64,000 nt of DNA from JACRPH01 sp041665465 (GTDB lineage: Archaea > Nanobdellota > Nanobdellia > Woesearchaeales > GW2011-AR9): assembly GCA_041665465.1 (NCBI GenBank), contig JBAYIU010000001.1, forward strand, positions 992,001 through 1,056,000, in the 5' to 3' direction. This document shows positions 25,971 through 34,759 of this stretch, piece after piece. A program made the translations under genes and the position numbers. The notes beneath the pieces were generated by a model. The model had not been told where the DNA came from. It did not search any database and was given only the letters and a program-made list of their open reading frames with translations. Position 1 is the first letter of the stretch. Every line of letters starts with the position of its first letter.

Positions 25971-26798
25971 ATGCAACAAGTGGGCGGACAAGCAGTTATT
26001 GAAGGAGTAATGATGCGTAACAAAGAGAAGTACGCGGTGGCTGTTCGTCTTCCTAACGGTAAGATAAAAATCAAGAAAGAAGCTTCTTCTAAATATCCTA
26101 AATACTTTGATTTCTATTTCATTCGAGGGGTAGTAGGATTAGGTTATTCTTTATATGATGGAATCCGAGCCTTAATCTGGAGTTCTAACCAAAATCTCGG
26201 TCAGGAAGAGAAGATGAGTACGGGAGAAGTTGTGCTGATGTTATTAACTTCTTTATTCTTTGCAGTTGGTTTCTTTGTAGCCTTACCTTTTTTTACCGCT
26301 AATTGGATCAGTTCAGAAGGAGTCTGGTTTAATGTACTGGACGGGTTGTTCCGAATAGGATTATTCTTAATCTATCTATGGGCCATTTCTAGGATGTCAG
26401 AAGTTAAACGGTTATTTCAATATCACGGAGCGGAACACAAATGTATTGCTTGTCATGAAGCTAAAAAAGAGTTAACAGTTAAGAACGTCAAACCTTATTC
26501 TCGTTTCCATCCTCGATGTGGAACTTCTTTCATCTTTGTAGTATTATTACTTTCAATCATCATGTTTTCTTTCATTACCGGAGCTTGGTATGTTAAGTTT
26601 CTGGGAAGAATATTATTATTGCCGGTGATTGCAGGTATAGGGTACGAGTTAATCAAGTTAAGTTCTAAGTATCAGAGCAATCTCTTTGTTAGAATATTTA
26701 TCGCTCCCGGATTATGGTTGCAGCGTTTAACTACTGGAGAACCGGATGATAAACAAATAGAAGTAGGTATCGCTGCACTGAAGGGCGTGTTGAAGTAA
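25971..26798 (+). CDS. DUF1385 membrane protein
   Basis: A 275-residue protein. It begins QQVGGQAVIEGVMMRN and contains FQYHGAEHKCIACHEAKK and SRFHPRCGTSF, the signature blocks of DUF1385. There are hydrophobic helices at about residues 85-108, 118-135, 195-215 and 220-240. The conserved His and Cys residues could bind metal. The family is known mainly in bacteria; its role is unknown. The TATA tttatatattc is just before the start. Confidence 0.85.
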   Translation: MQQVGGQAVIEGVMMRNKEKYAVAVRLPNGKIKIKKEASSKYPKYFDFYFIRGVVGLGYSLYDGIRALIWSSNQNLGQEEKMSTGEVVLMLLTSLFFAVGFFVALPFFTANWISSEGVWFNVLDGLFRIGLFLIYLWAISRMSEVKRLFQYHGAEHKCIACHEAKKELTVKNVKPYSRFHPRCGTSFIFVVLLLSIIMFSFITGAWYVKFLGRILLLPVIAGIGYELIKLSSKYQSNLFVRIFIAPGLWLQRLTTGEPDDKQIEVGIAALKGVLK

Positions 26799-26830
26799 TA
26801 TTTATAAATATCTTTATTCTTCCACCTAAA

Positions 26831-27040
26831 ATGGTCCTTGACAGTTTAGTAAATACTTTATCTTCAATGTATTCTCCGTTAGATTTTCCTATAGCTGGTT
26901 TAGAGAGTGGAGGTAACGGAGATATTTTAGGAGCGGGTATCTGGCTTGTTTCTGTAGTGGCAGTACCTATAGCTGCTTTTTATATTAGCAATTATGCAGG
27001 TAGAGCAAAGAAGCAAGATTATGATAATATTAAGAGATAG
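26831..27040 (+). CDS. Small membrane protein
   Basis: A 69-residue protein with one hydrophobic segment at about residues 33-54 and a short lysine-rich C-terminus (GRAKKQDYDNIKR), suggesting a single-pass N-out protein. It is 32 bases after the DUF1385 gene on the same strand. No family was recognised. Confidence 0.5.
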   Translation: MVLDSLVNTLSSMYSPLDFPIAGLESGGNGDILGAGIWLVSVVAVPIAAFYISNYAGRAKKQDYDNIKR

Positions 27041-27090
27041 ATTCTAATTTATTATTTTAGGATTTAAGAAGAAATAAACTTGTTCATTGA

Positions 27091-28440
27091 CTAAAGCAAT
27101 TCTGCAGCTAACTCCGCAGCAGCGCTTCTTTCTCCTTTCTTAACAATCACTGCAGAGAATAAAGGCTGATTAAGAAGTCTTTTAGTAAGATAAACCAATC
27201 CATTCTTTTCTTGATCTAAATATCTGGCATCAATCTGATAAGGATCTCCATTAAAAATAACTTTTGATCCATCTCCACAACGAGTAGCGAGTGTCTTTAC
27301 TTCATTCTGGTTTAGATTTTGAGCTTCATCCACGATAATAAAAGAACCGGTAATATTTCTTCCCCTAGCAAAGGTTGGAGGCATTATCTCGATAATTCCT
27401 TCTTGAACATAACTTTCTAAACCAAAAGAGACACCTCCCCTTTCTTCTTCTCTGCGATGACCACGTTCTTGGTTTAATTGAATTACATCTATAGCATCAG
27501 CAATGGGTTGCATAAACGGAGCTAGTTTTTCATCCAAGTCTCCTGGAAGATAACCTACGCCTTCTCCTACTGTACTTAAAGGACGGATAATTACTACTTT
27601 TTTATATTTTCCATCCGTCTCTACTTGATGTAAGGCTGCAGCTAATAAAATTAGAGTTTTACCTGTCCCTGCTTTTCCTATTGCTGAACCAAGAGTGATG
27701 TTCGGGTCTAGAGCTAAGTCCATCAAGTAACCCTGTTCTTTATTCTTTGGTTTTATCCCTGAAATCAAGCCTCTTCTGTCCATTAGTTTCGTAAAAGTAT
27801 GATAATTTCCATCTCTGGTGTGTCTGACACTCATTCCTTCTCCAGTTAAGAATAAATATTGATTTTGAAATAATTGGGGGAGTATTTCCAACTCTCCAGA
27901 ACTTAAACGAGTACTTCTATTTTGTCTTAATTCTTCTCTTTTATCTGGTGGAAGATCTATCTCTTCTTGCATGTTAAATATTTCATGTAAGCTTCTTCCC
28001 TTTCTAGCATCTCTTCTAACTTCTGCTTTGTATCCTCGAACCAAAGCTAAGCTTAATAATCCTGTATCTTCACTAATCAAAGTAAGCGGATATCTGGGAT
28101 CAGATTCTTTTAAATAATCTAAAAGAGCGGGGTCTCCATGCGTATACCTTGCACCTTCTTTTCCTGAAACAGCATGAAATATCGCTTGTCCTTCATTATA
28201 AGGAATGGGGTCTTGGGGATGTTCTGTTGAGAAAAGTAAGTCTCTTATTCTGCCTAAGGCTTCTTTTGCGTTTCCTCTGACAAAGGGTTCTTCATGATAA
28301 TCATTTTTAATCTTATCTAACTCTTGTAGAACCATCTCATGAACATAAACATGATTTCCTCCAGTTCCTAATGCCCAGATGACGTTTGGATCATCAATTA
28401 GGCAACTGGTGTCTAAAAGATAATGTTTTGGTTCAGTCAT
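27091..28440 (-). CDS. PIN-PhoH fusion ATPase
   Basis: A 449-residue protein. The first about 160 residues are a PIN nuclease domain (YLLDTSCLIDDPNVI, then LTLISEDTGLLSLA with the acidic site). The C-terminal half is a PhoH-type P-loop ATPase: GKAGTGKTLIL at about residue 260, IIRPLSTVGEGVGYLPGD, and SFIIVDEAQNL as Walker B. PIN-PhoH proteins act as RNA helicase-ribonucleases in bacteria and have been proposed for toxin-like RNA cleavage. The partner gene at 28447 precedes it on the same strand with 6 bases between. Confidence 0.85.
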   Translation of the reverse strand: MTEPKHYLLDTSCLIDDPNVIWALGTGGNHVYVHEMVLQELDKIKNDYHEEPFVRGNAKEALGRIRDLLFSTEHPQDPIPYNEGQAIFHAVSGKEGARYTHGDPALLDYLKESDPRYPLTLISEDTGLLSLALVRGYKAEVRRDARKGRSLHEIFNMQEEIDLPPDKREELRQNRSTRLSSGELEILPQLFQNQYLFLTGEGMSVRHTRDGNYHTFTKLMDRRGLISGIKPKNKEQGYLMDLALDPNITLGSAIGKAGTGKTLILLAAALHQVETDGKYKKVVIIRPLSTVGEGVGYLPGDLDEKLAPFMQPIADAIDVIQLNQERGHRREEERGGVSFGLESYVQEGIIEIMPPTFARGRNITGSFIIVDEAQNLNQNEVKTLATRCGDGSKVIFNGDPYQIDARYLDQEKNGLVYLTKRLLNQPLFSAVIVKKGERSAAAELAAELL

Positions 28441-28446
28441 TTTTGA

Positions 28447-29034
28447 TTATATCTCTCTTAATGCGCGAAGAACATGATTGTATTCTTTATAACGATTGTC
28501 TCGGCCTTCTTTCCTGAAATTTTCTGTCATGAATTCTTCTGAACCTTTTTCTAAGGCTTGATAAATCTCTTTTAATCCCGAGGTTGATTCTCTACTGATT
28601 GCTTCTGCAACGAGTTTCTCAATTGTACCCTCTTGAAAACGTAGGAATATTATTCCAGGGGTCCTTTCATGGGATGGCTTTTCTCCTTCATGAAGAGCTT
28701 CTAAGGCTTTGTCAACATTTCTCTGATATTCGGGTCTTAATTGAGAGAACGGTACTTTCCCCACATTAAGATGTTGAGCAAGAAGATATAAGGAAATTCT
28801 TGTCTCTTCTTGAAATTTTCTCTTGAAGTATTCTACTGATTCTGGATCACCATTATAACTCAACAGATGTCTCTTAGGTAAACTTAATACTGAAGAAGAA
28901 TAACTAAAAGCAATCTCTTCTGGGGAAAGAACCTTCAACTCCTTAAGAATAACAGAAATGGGGTACCTTTGTCCCTGATGGTACATGTCTCTTCTTTTCT
29001 TAACAATTCTATCTTCAGGAGTAACCGGCCTCAT
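28447..29034 (-). CDS. Unknown helical protein, partner of PIN-PhoH
   Basis: A 195-residue, helical, soluble protein rich in Arg, Lys and Glu, with no recognised motif. Its stop is 6 bases before the PIN-PhoH start, implying a two-gene operon and perhaps a regulator or RNA-binding partner for the ATPase. The gene starts MRPVTPEDRIVKKRRD. It is convergent with none; the Rad50-like gene ends 70 bases upstream on the same strand. Confidence 0.55.
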   Translation of the reverse strand: MRPVTPEDRIVKKRRDMYHQGQRYPISVILKELKVLSPEEIAFSYSSSVLSLPKRHLLSYNGDPESVEYFKRKFQEETRISLYLLAQHLNVGKVPFSQLRPEYQRNVDKALEALHEGEKPSHERTPGIIFLRFQEGTIEKLVAEAISRESTSGLKEIYQALEKGSEEFMTENFRKEGRDNRYKEYNHVLRALREI

Positions 29035-29104
29035 GTCACTAACACTCGGGAATTATCTATTTAAGCGTTTCCATCCTCTAAAAGTTATAACCAAGAATAG
29101 TTAT

Positions 29105-31525
29105 TTACCCTACCTCACTTACATGCCCATTCTTACTAACCCTAATCACTTTCTCTACAAAAGTTTCAATCTTAGACTCATGAGAAACTATCAACACTTG
29201 CTTTAAATGCAGCCTATCCAACACTTCTCTAACTTTATCTAGTTGCTCTGAACTGAAACCATCAGTGGGTTCATCTAAAATCAACAAGTCTTTGGTTTTA
29301 ATTTCATGAATAACATCGTTAATAACCTTATTCAAGGCTAATCGATAGGCTAAGGCACAAGAGGTCTTCTCTCCCCCACTTAAGTTGCTAAAAGAAATCT
29401 CATATCCGTTCTGTTCAATAATTGGAGTAAAATTTTCATCAATCTTAGAATACACATTCTCATCTTCAATTAACAATCCGAACCATTCTTGGAACAATCT
29501 ATTGAAAAGTCTATGAATAGTTAACATCATCTGCTTCTCAATGGTATACGTAAGAGGTAAAAAATGATCTTCTAACCAATGATATATTTCTCTAGACCTT
29601 AACAACTTCTCTTTCTGCAAAGTCAAACTTTCTATCATCTGCTTTAAAGGAAGTTCTTGGCGATTAAGATGATCCAGCTGGGTCTGCAACTGAGCCTGAA
29701 GGATAGAAACTTCTTTTTCTTGAGCTTGTCCCCCTTTAAGTACTCCCTTTTGTTCTTGGATGGGCTTAGTCAGGTCCATTAGATGGGCCAGTTCTTCTTC
29801 AGTAGAATGAATACTTTGATTGAGTTTATTCACTTGTAACGAAGTAGATTCATGTTGTTGCTTAATCTGTACTGCTTGTAGCTCTAAATATTGTTTTTGA
29901 GCTAACTTTTGAGCTAATTCTTGAGCTTGACTGATCTTCTGGTTAATCTGTTCTAAGAAGTTACTCCTCTGCAACGTTTCTTGTTCTTGCATTAATCTGT
30001 TGTTCTCTTGTACTTTAGTTCTTACCAACTCTCGTTGCTGTTCTAGTTGATTTCTTTTTTGTTGTAAGTGTTTTACCTCCACTTTTAATCTAGTTAATTG
30101 ATTCTCTGCTTTGAGAATTGTTTCTATCTGTTGCAATATTTCATCTTTCTGTCTTTTGTAACTTAGATGGATCTGTTCTAATTCTCTCAGTTTCTTTTCC
30201 GCAAAAACACTTTTCTCTTGCTCTTCTCCCGACAGGCGTTGCTTATGTTCCATAGGCACTTCTTGTAAACAAGTGGGGCAAGTGCTTAAAGAAAGTATTT
30301 TCTTTTGCAACTCTCTGCTCTGACTTAGAAGTAAAATATTTTTAGTGATAAAATTGGAATTTTCTTCCAGTTGATGTTCTACTTCTATCTTCTTCCGTCC
30401 TAATTCCTCTTTTAACTTAATCTGTTGTTCTAATTGTTCAATCTGTTTCTCTTTATCCGATATCTGAGTTATCTCTTCTTCCCCTAATTTAATCAGGGTC
30501 TGTAGCTCGGTTATCTGTGAACGTAGCTGAAGAATCTTCTCTTTCAAAGTACTTTCTTGATGTAAAGCTTCATTCCGAGTTAATTCAAATTCTTTAATCT
30601 CCATTCTGATCTGCTCTAAACTTACGTTAGGAGATAATTCTAAAGCCAGGATCTGTTTCTGTAAGAATTCTTCTCTAACTCCTAACTGGGCCAATTGTTC
30701 TTTCTTCTCTTCCCATAACATCTTGCTCTGAACTAATTGTTGTTGCTTCTCCACAAAATATTTCTGTTTTAATTCTAGCTGATCTAATTCTTGTTGTTGT
30801 AGTAGTACTCTAGACCGAAGCTGTTCTAGTTTAGGAACAAGGTCATTTAATCTTAGTTGTACTTGCTCTTTCTCCTGAGTTAATTCTTGTAATTGTTTAT
30901 TTTGTGTTTCTAACGGTTCAATCTTCGCTTCTAACACCGCTAAGTTAGAACGCATCTGTTTTAAGTAATTCTGCAAATTATCTCGAATGTTCTTATACTT
31001 ATCAATATTGAAAATCTTACGTAGCACATCTAATCTTTCTTCAGGATTATCCTGCAGAATTAACTTCATCTCTTCTTGAGGAGTGTACAAAGTATATCTG
31101 AAAATATAATTACGATTTTTGCTGATTAACTCTTCAGGATAGCCTAATAAATTAATGATCTCTGCTTTCAGTTCTACCGGGGTAAGCTCTTTCTTGACTT
31201 GGTTAACGATTAAATAGCCGGTAGTTTGTTTAACTGAGTCTTTATCTTTCTTTAAGGTTCTCTTTATAGTTACTTCTTTGGTTTCATTCTGTGATGAAAT
31301 GGTGAAAGAAAGTTCTACGCTTCCTTGGGTTGTTCCTTTTCTTAACAGGGCTTCTCCAGGAATATCTGGCTTAGAAAGACCAAATAAAGCAAATTCAATG
31401 GCCAAGAGAATGGTTGATTTTCCCGATCCGATATCTCCTGAAAGTAATATTGAGCCGGAAGGAAGATCAATGGTTTGATCTAGGTAAGAACGGATATTTT
31501 GCAGCTTAAGCTGGCGGAGAAGCAT
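29105..31525 (-). CDS. rad50: Rad50/SbcC-like SMC ATPase
   Basis: An 806-residue protein with the SMC layout. N-terminal Walker A is GDIGSGKSTIL at about residue 31, then long coiled coil with the zinc-hook CPTC near residue 413, then the C-terminal ABC signature LSGGEKTSCALAYRLAL and Walker B DLLILDEPTDGF with D-loop. It works with Mre11 in double-strand break processing; no mre11 gene is in the window. The coiled-coil arms are rich in glutamine. The downstream two genes (28447 and 27091) run in the same direction. Confidence 0.93.
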   Translation of the reverse strand: MLLRQLKLQNIRSYLDQTIDLPSGSILLSGDIGSGKSTILLAIEFALFGLSKPDIPGEALLRKGTTQGSVELSFTISSQNETKEVTIKRTLKKDKDSVKQTTGYLIVNQVKKELTPVELKAEIINLLGYPEELISKNRNYIFRYTLYTPQEEMKLILQDNPEERLDVLRKIFNIDKYKNIRDNLQNYLKQMRSNLAVLEAKIEPLETQNKQLQELTQEKEQVQLRLNDLVPKLEQLRSRVLLQQQELDQLELKQKYFVEKQQQLVQSKMLWEEKKEQLAQLGVREEFLQKQILALELSPNVSLEQIRMEIKEFELTRNEALHQESTLKEKILQLRSQITELQTLIKLGEEEITQISDKEKQIEQLEQQIKLKEELGRKKIEVEHQLEENSNFITKNILLLSQSRELQKKILSLSTCPTCLQEVPMEHKQRLSGEEQEKSVFAEKKLRELEQIHLSYKRQKDEILQQIETILKAENQLTRLKVEVKHLQQKRNQLEQQRELVRTKVQENNRLMQEQETLQRSNFLEQINQKISQAQELAQKLAQKQYLELQAVQIKQQHESTSLQVNKLNQSIHSTEEELAHLMDLTKPIQEQKGVLKGGQAQEKEVSILQAQLQTQLDHLNRQELPLKQMIESLTLQKEKLLRSREIYHWLEDHFLPLTYTIEKQMMLTIHRLFNRLFQEWFGLLIEDENVYSKIDENFTPIIEQNGYEISFSNLSGGEKTSCALAYRLALNKVINDVIHEIKTKDLLILDEPTDGFSSEQLDKVREVLDRLHLKQVLIVSHESKIETFVEKVIRVSKNGHVSEVG

Positions 31526-31643
31526 GATACTTAGGGGGGAATCAGGTTTATATAGATTGTTATACTTGGAAACTATATTTTCTAAAGTAGTAAGCTTTAT
31601 TAAATGGTATTAGTGCTCCTATTTAAAATGAGGATGATGATAG

Positions 31644-32810
31644 ATGGATGCTAGACCCTACGTTCAAGGTCGAGTTAAAGTAGTTTCTGGGCCAGTTAAA
31701 TCTAGCAAAAATCGGGCCGTAGAAGTTTTTCTTAATCGTTTAGTTCATAGTGAATATCTAGCTAATCATCCTGATGCTGTGGTTACCTTTCGTCATCCTG
31801 AAGATGATCCCAATCCAGAATATATCGGAGAACATCGGGTTAAGGTTAGTGATAATCTTGACCAGATTGCAGAGAGTGTTACTCCTAATACTAGAACGGT
31901 TATAATCGTGGGTGCTTCACATTTTAGTTCTTTAGAGATTATAACCTTAGCTGACGCTTTAGTGCGTAGTAACCGCGATGTGGTTGTTTCTGGATTAAAC
32001 TTGGATGCGCAAGGAAAACCATATCTAACTATGCCTGGATTAATGGCTATTGCTGATGAAGTAGAATTAGCAAAAGCTTCTTGTGCTCAATATGATTGTC
32101 AAAGTAAACAAGCTAATCGCAGTATTTTAACTCCCGATGGAAGATATTTCCCTGTGTGCGGCCATCATCATAATCCTACAAACAACCTATCTGGAGGATG
32201 GTTTGAGTTGGATACCGGGGGAATGTTTTCTGGAAAGACTGATTCTTTGATGGATAAAATTGCAAGGGCTACTCATGAAGATATTCCTTATGCCTTCTTT
32301 AAATCTGCTATTGATGTCCGTTATGGACAAGAAGGTGGGAGAGGAGTATTTGAATTACATAAAGCTACCCAGCATAACAAAGATGGTTTACATGCTATAC
32401 TCGTTCCTGAAGCTAAACACATCTTAGAATATCTGGGTGGTCATCCTAAAGTTAAAACTGTTTTTGTTACTGAGATGCAATTTATTCCCGGAATATATGA
32501 TGTGGTATTTGAGTTAGTTTCTAAGGGGTATCATGTTTACGGTGATGGGTTAGCTCGAGGTTGGAATCGTCAACCTTTTAATGAGTATCCTAATCTGATG
32601 TGTTTAGCTGACTCCGTAAAGATTCATCATGGTATCTGTGTTCAATGTGGGGATCCTTCTACGGAAAGTCATCTTTTGGTACAAGATGCTAAAAAACAAT
32701 TAGTTAAGCCGGGAGGAAAAGGAGAGTATGAAGCTCGTTGTTTGTCTTGTTGGAATGTTGAAAAAGAAGAACCTTTAAAATATAAATTTGAAAAATTTAG
32801 GTGGAGTTAA
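31644..32810 (+). CDS. Tandem thymidine-kinase (TK1)-like protein
   Basis: A 388-residue protein containing two TK1-type domains. The C-terminal domain (about 185-388) has an intact P-loop GGMFSGKT (192-199), FVTEMQF (276-280) as the DEAQF-like catalytic Glu, and zinc pairs C332/C335 and C366/C369. The N-terminal domain (10-175) keeps the fold markers GLNLDAQGKPYLTMPGLMAIADEV and cysteines C147, C152, C172, but its P-loop is degraded to GPVKSSKN (16-23) and the DEAQF region to GASHF (90-94). TK1 is normally about 190-200 residues. The N-terminal copy is probably inactive and structural or regulatory. Confidence 0.85.
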   Translation: MDARPYVQGRVKVVSGPVKSSKNRAVEVFLNRLVHSEYLANHPDAVVTFRHPEDDPNPEYIGEHRVKVSDNLDQIAESVTPNTRTVIIVGASHFSSLEIITLADALVRSNRDVVVSGLNLDAQGKPYLTMPGLMAIADEVELAKASCAQYDCQSKQANRSILTPDGRYFPVCGHHHNPTNNLSGGWFELDTGGMFSGKTDSLMDKIARATHEDIPYAFFKSAIDVRYGQEGGRGVFELHKATQHNKDGLHAILVPEAKHILEYLGGHPKVKTVFVTEMQFIPGIYDVVFELVSKGYHVYGDGLARGWNRQPFNEYPNLMCLADSVKIHHGICVQCGDPSTESHLLVQDAKKQLVKPGGKGEYEARCLSCWNVEKEEPLKYKFEKFRWS

Positions 32811-32812
32811 AA

Positions 32813-33112
32813 ATGGAATCTGTATTTGTGTATGGAAATTTGATGGATGATAATGTTCAAAGGCTTGCTTTTGGCAGAACGGTTGAATTTGCTTATGATG
32901 TGTTGTTTGATTTTATAAAACAAGATGTAATAGTGGGAAGAAACAGAACCTTTACTATTATTCCTAAAAGAGGGTTTAGTGTTAATGGAGCGATTCTTTA
33001 CCTTAATCCTGAGGAAATATCTTTTATTGAAGGAAAACAAGGCCAGAACTTTAAGAAGATTAAGGTTAAATTGAACAGCGGTAAAGAAGCATGGACCTAC
33101 GCTTGTCCTTAA
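32813..33112 (+). CDS. Gamma-glutamylcyclotransferase/AIG2-like protein
   Basis: A 99-residue protein starting MESVFVYGNLMDDNVQRLAFGR, which matches the YGxL start of the GGCT/AIG2 fold. The pattern VNGAILYLNPEEISFIEGKQG with its Glu fits the second part. It is shorter than typical members. I chose ATG 32813 since GGTGGAG lies about 6 bases before it. The gene starts right after the TK1-like stop, so it is likely cotranscribed. Confidence 0.75.
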   Translation: MESVFVYGNLMDDNVQRLAFGRTVEFAYDVLFDFIKQDVIVGRNRTFTIIPKRGFSVNGAILYLNPEEISFIEGKQGQNFKKIKVKLNSGKEAWTYACP

Positions 33113-33198
33113 TCTCTCATGGAACTACTTAAAGGTTACAAAACCTTTATAAATTAACTCTTCTTTTTAATCTTCAAATTATCTCTTAGAGGATTAAA

Positions 33199-34041
33199 AT
33201 GGACGCAAACCCATCTTTAGAACTTATTCAAGGCGACTTAAGAGCTTATGCTCAGCTAGAGCCGGGAACTTTCCAAACTGCAGCGCAATCAACTAAAGCT
33301 CGAATGACTGAACACGATTTGTGTAAAGTTTGGTTATATTGTGCTAACGGAAATGCTTATCACTCCCAAAAAGGTAAATCCATTTTATGGGGAATAACTC
33401 CTGAAGAATACAATTTAATCTTAACCCATTTATTTGATGAAAAAGATAGTTCTTTTGACCAATTAGTTCAAAAAGGTAATTTCATTCCAAACTCTGCTGA
33501 ATCTGATATAGCAATGGAGCACGCAGTAATATCTGATATTTCTCAATTCAGATTACAAGGCGATGATGCAACTTATCGTTATCTAGAAATTAGAACTGCC
33601 GATGGTTATGTGAGAGACGGGAAAAAATTTAAGCCCCAAAATAACCATGAAGCATTATCTTTGCTAGAACTCGGGTTTAACGAAGAGTATCTAAACTTTT
33701 TAAGGGATAATCCGATAAGGAATATTGAGACAACTAGATTGTATGTTTTGAATCCTGCTTATGTACGAAAAGAAGCTGAAGGTGGGAAAACACTTTGGCG
33801 GGCTTCGTGGCTGAATAATTTCGACGTCAATTCCAACTTCAACGCGAGGGGTCGTGACATCGGCGGCAATGGCCGTCTCCGTGGGGTACGTCGTGTGGTC
33901 GCCGAAGGCGACAGTGCGCCGGCAGGCGCAGACGTCAAAAAGAGAGAGATAGTTCATACTTTAGATGAAGTATTAGCTGCGTTGGGCAAAGGTATAAATC
34001 CAGAAGTTGAAGCAAAAATTCGAAAATTATACCTGGTTTAG
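33199..34041 (+). CDS. Putative DGR target protein with C-type-lectin-like variable region
   Basis: A 280-residue protein. The N-terminal 190 residues are ordinary AT-rich code with no recognised domain. At about residues 198-235 an RASWLNNFDV...RLRGVRRV segment appears, of the kind seen in the variable part of DGR-diversified lectin-fold proteins. Unlike a typical target, 35 residues (ADVKKREIVHTLDEVL...) follow it. The DNA of the segment is sharply GC-rich and almost all variable codons end in C, unlike the rest of the gene. No signal peptide is seen, so the product may be cytosolic. The TATA tttataaattaac lies upstream. Confidence 0.78.
   Translation: MDANPSLELIQGDLRAYAQLEPGTFQTAAQSTKARMTEHDLCKVWLYCANGNAYHSQKGKSILWGITPEEYNLILTHLFDEKDSSFDQLVQKGNFIPNSAESDIAMEHAVISDISQFRLQGDDATYRYLEIRTADGYVRDGKKFKPQNNHEALSLLELGFNEEYLNFLRDNPIRNIETTRLYVLNPAYVRKEAEGGKTLWRASWLNNFDVNSNFNARGRDIGGNGRLRGVRRVVAEGDSAPAGADVKKREIVHTLDEVLAALGKGINPEVEAKIRKLYLV
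33796..33897 (+). other. Putative DGR variable repeat (VR)
   Basis: A stretch of about 100 bases inside the target gene is markedly GC-rich relative to flanks. The codons run as NNC: AAT AAT TTC GAC GTC, then TCC AAC TTC AAC, and GAC ATC GGC GGC AAT GGC. This is what adenine-specific mutagenesis of AAC codons in a template repeat would give. The end LRGVRRV corresponds to the conserved close of lectin-type VRs. The template repeat and reverse transcriptase were not found in the window. Boundaries are approximate. Confidence 0.72.
33898..33930 (+). other. Tandem hairpins downstream of the putative VR
   Basis: Two adjacent perfect hairpins: GTCGCC-GAA-GGCGAC at 33898-33912, and TGCGCC-GGCA-GGCGCA at 33915-33930. 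The second has a GRNA-type four-base loop. Hairpins or cruciforms with such loops next to the initiation-of-mutagenic-homing site are known for phage DGR targets. Here they lie inside the coding sequence. Confidence 0.65.
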
Positions 34042-34051
34042 TCTTTTTATA

Positions 34052-34675
34052 TTAATACTCTACCCCTCTTCTGGCTGAAACGCCTTTATCAAAGTAATGC
34101 TTATGTGGTTTCATCTCTGTAACTAAGTCAGCTAACTCGATAATCTCTTCCGGAGCACCTCGACCAGTTAGTACTAATTCTACGTGAGCCGGTTTATTAG
34201 CGATCATATTCATCACTAAGTCCACATCCAAAAAACCCAAAGACATGGCTACATTGATCTCATCTAAGATAATTAAATCATAGTCTCCCGACAATACTAC
34301 CTCTAACGCTCTCTTAAACGCTTCTTCCACATAATCCCGTTGTACATCATCGTTGAGAAAACAAAATCTACATTGGCCACAGTCTACGTCTTCTCTTACA
34401 AAATCAAAGATCTCTTTATCTAACTTTTTCTCCGAATATCCGTTCAACTTCAACTGCTTCTGCTGTTTAATACAAGGACGTCCAAATTGTAGAATTTCAA
34501 TATTTGGAAGATAATTCTGAATGGAAATATACTCTCCTGTATAAGATCCTCCTTTCATGAACTGGATCATAAACACTTTAAATCCTTGTCCGATTGCTCT
34601 CAACGCTAAACCCAGTGCAGCGGTAGTTTTACCTTTACCTTCTCCAGTATACACTTGAATTTGTCCGTTTTTCAT
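34052..34675 (-). CDS. cobA: Cob(I)alamin adenosyltransferase, CobA/BtuR type
   Basis: A 207-residue protein. The P-loop GEGKGKTTAALGLALRA is at residues 11-27, Walker B IILDEINVAMSLG at about 135, and the C-terminal LTGRGAPEEIIELADLVTEMK with FDKGVSARRGVEY fits the family. The enzyme transfers the adenosyl group of ATP to cob(I)alamin. It contains a CGQCRFC cluster (C99, C102, C105) that is unusual and may bind a metal or iron-sulfur cluster. It lies next to the B12-dependent reductase gene, so it probably supplies its cofactor. Confidence 0.92.
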   Translation of the reverse strand: MKNGQIQVYTGEGKGKTTAALGLALRAIGQGFKVFMIQFMKGGSYTGEYISIQNYLPNIEILQFGRPCIKQQKQLKLNGYSEKKLDKEIFDFVREDVDCGQCRFCFLNDDVQRDYVEEAFKRALEVVLSGDYDLIILDEINVAMSLGFLDVDLVMNMIANKPAHVELVLTGRGAPEEIIELADLVTEMKPHKHYFDKGVSARRGVEY

Positions 34676-34759
34676 AATTTATAAAGTATTAAATACTTTT
34701 AAATTAGAGAAAAAGTAAGTTTTACTTTTTCTCGTTGGTTAAAACAATAAATAAAAAAA

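Noticed and set aside
33700..33957. Minus-strand open frame over the DGR variable region
   Set aside because: It is caused by the GC-rich NNC pattern of the target and has no protein-like features of its own.
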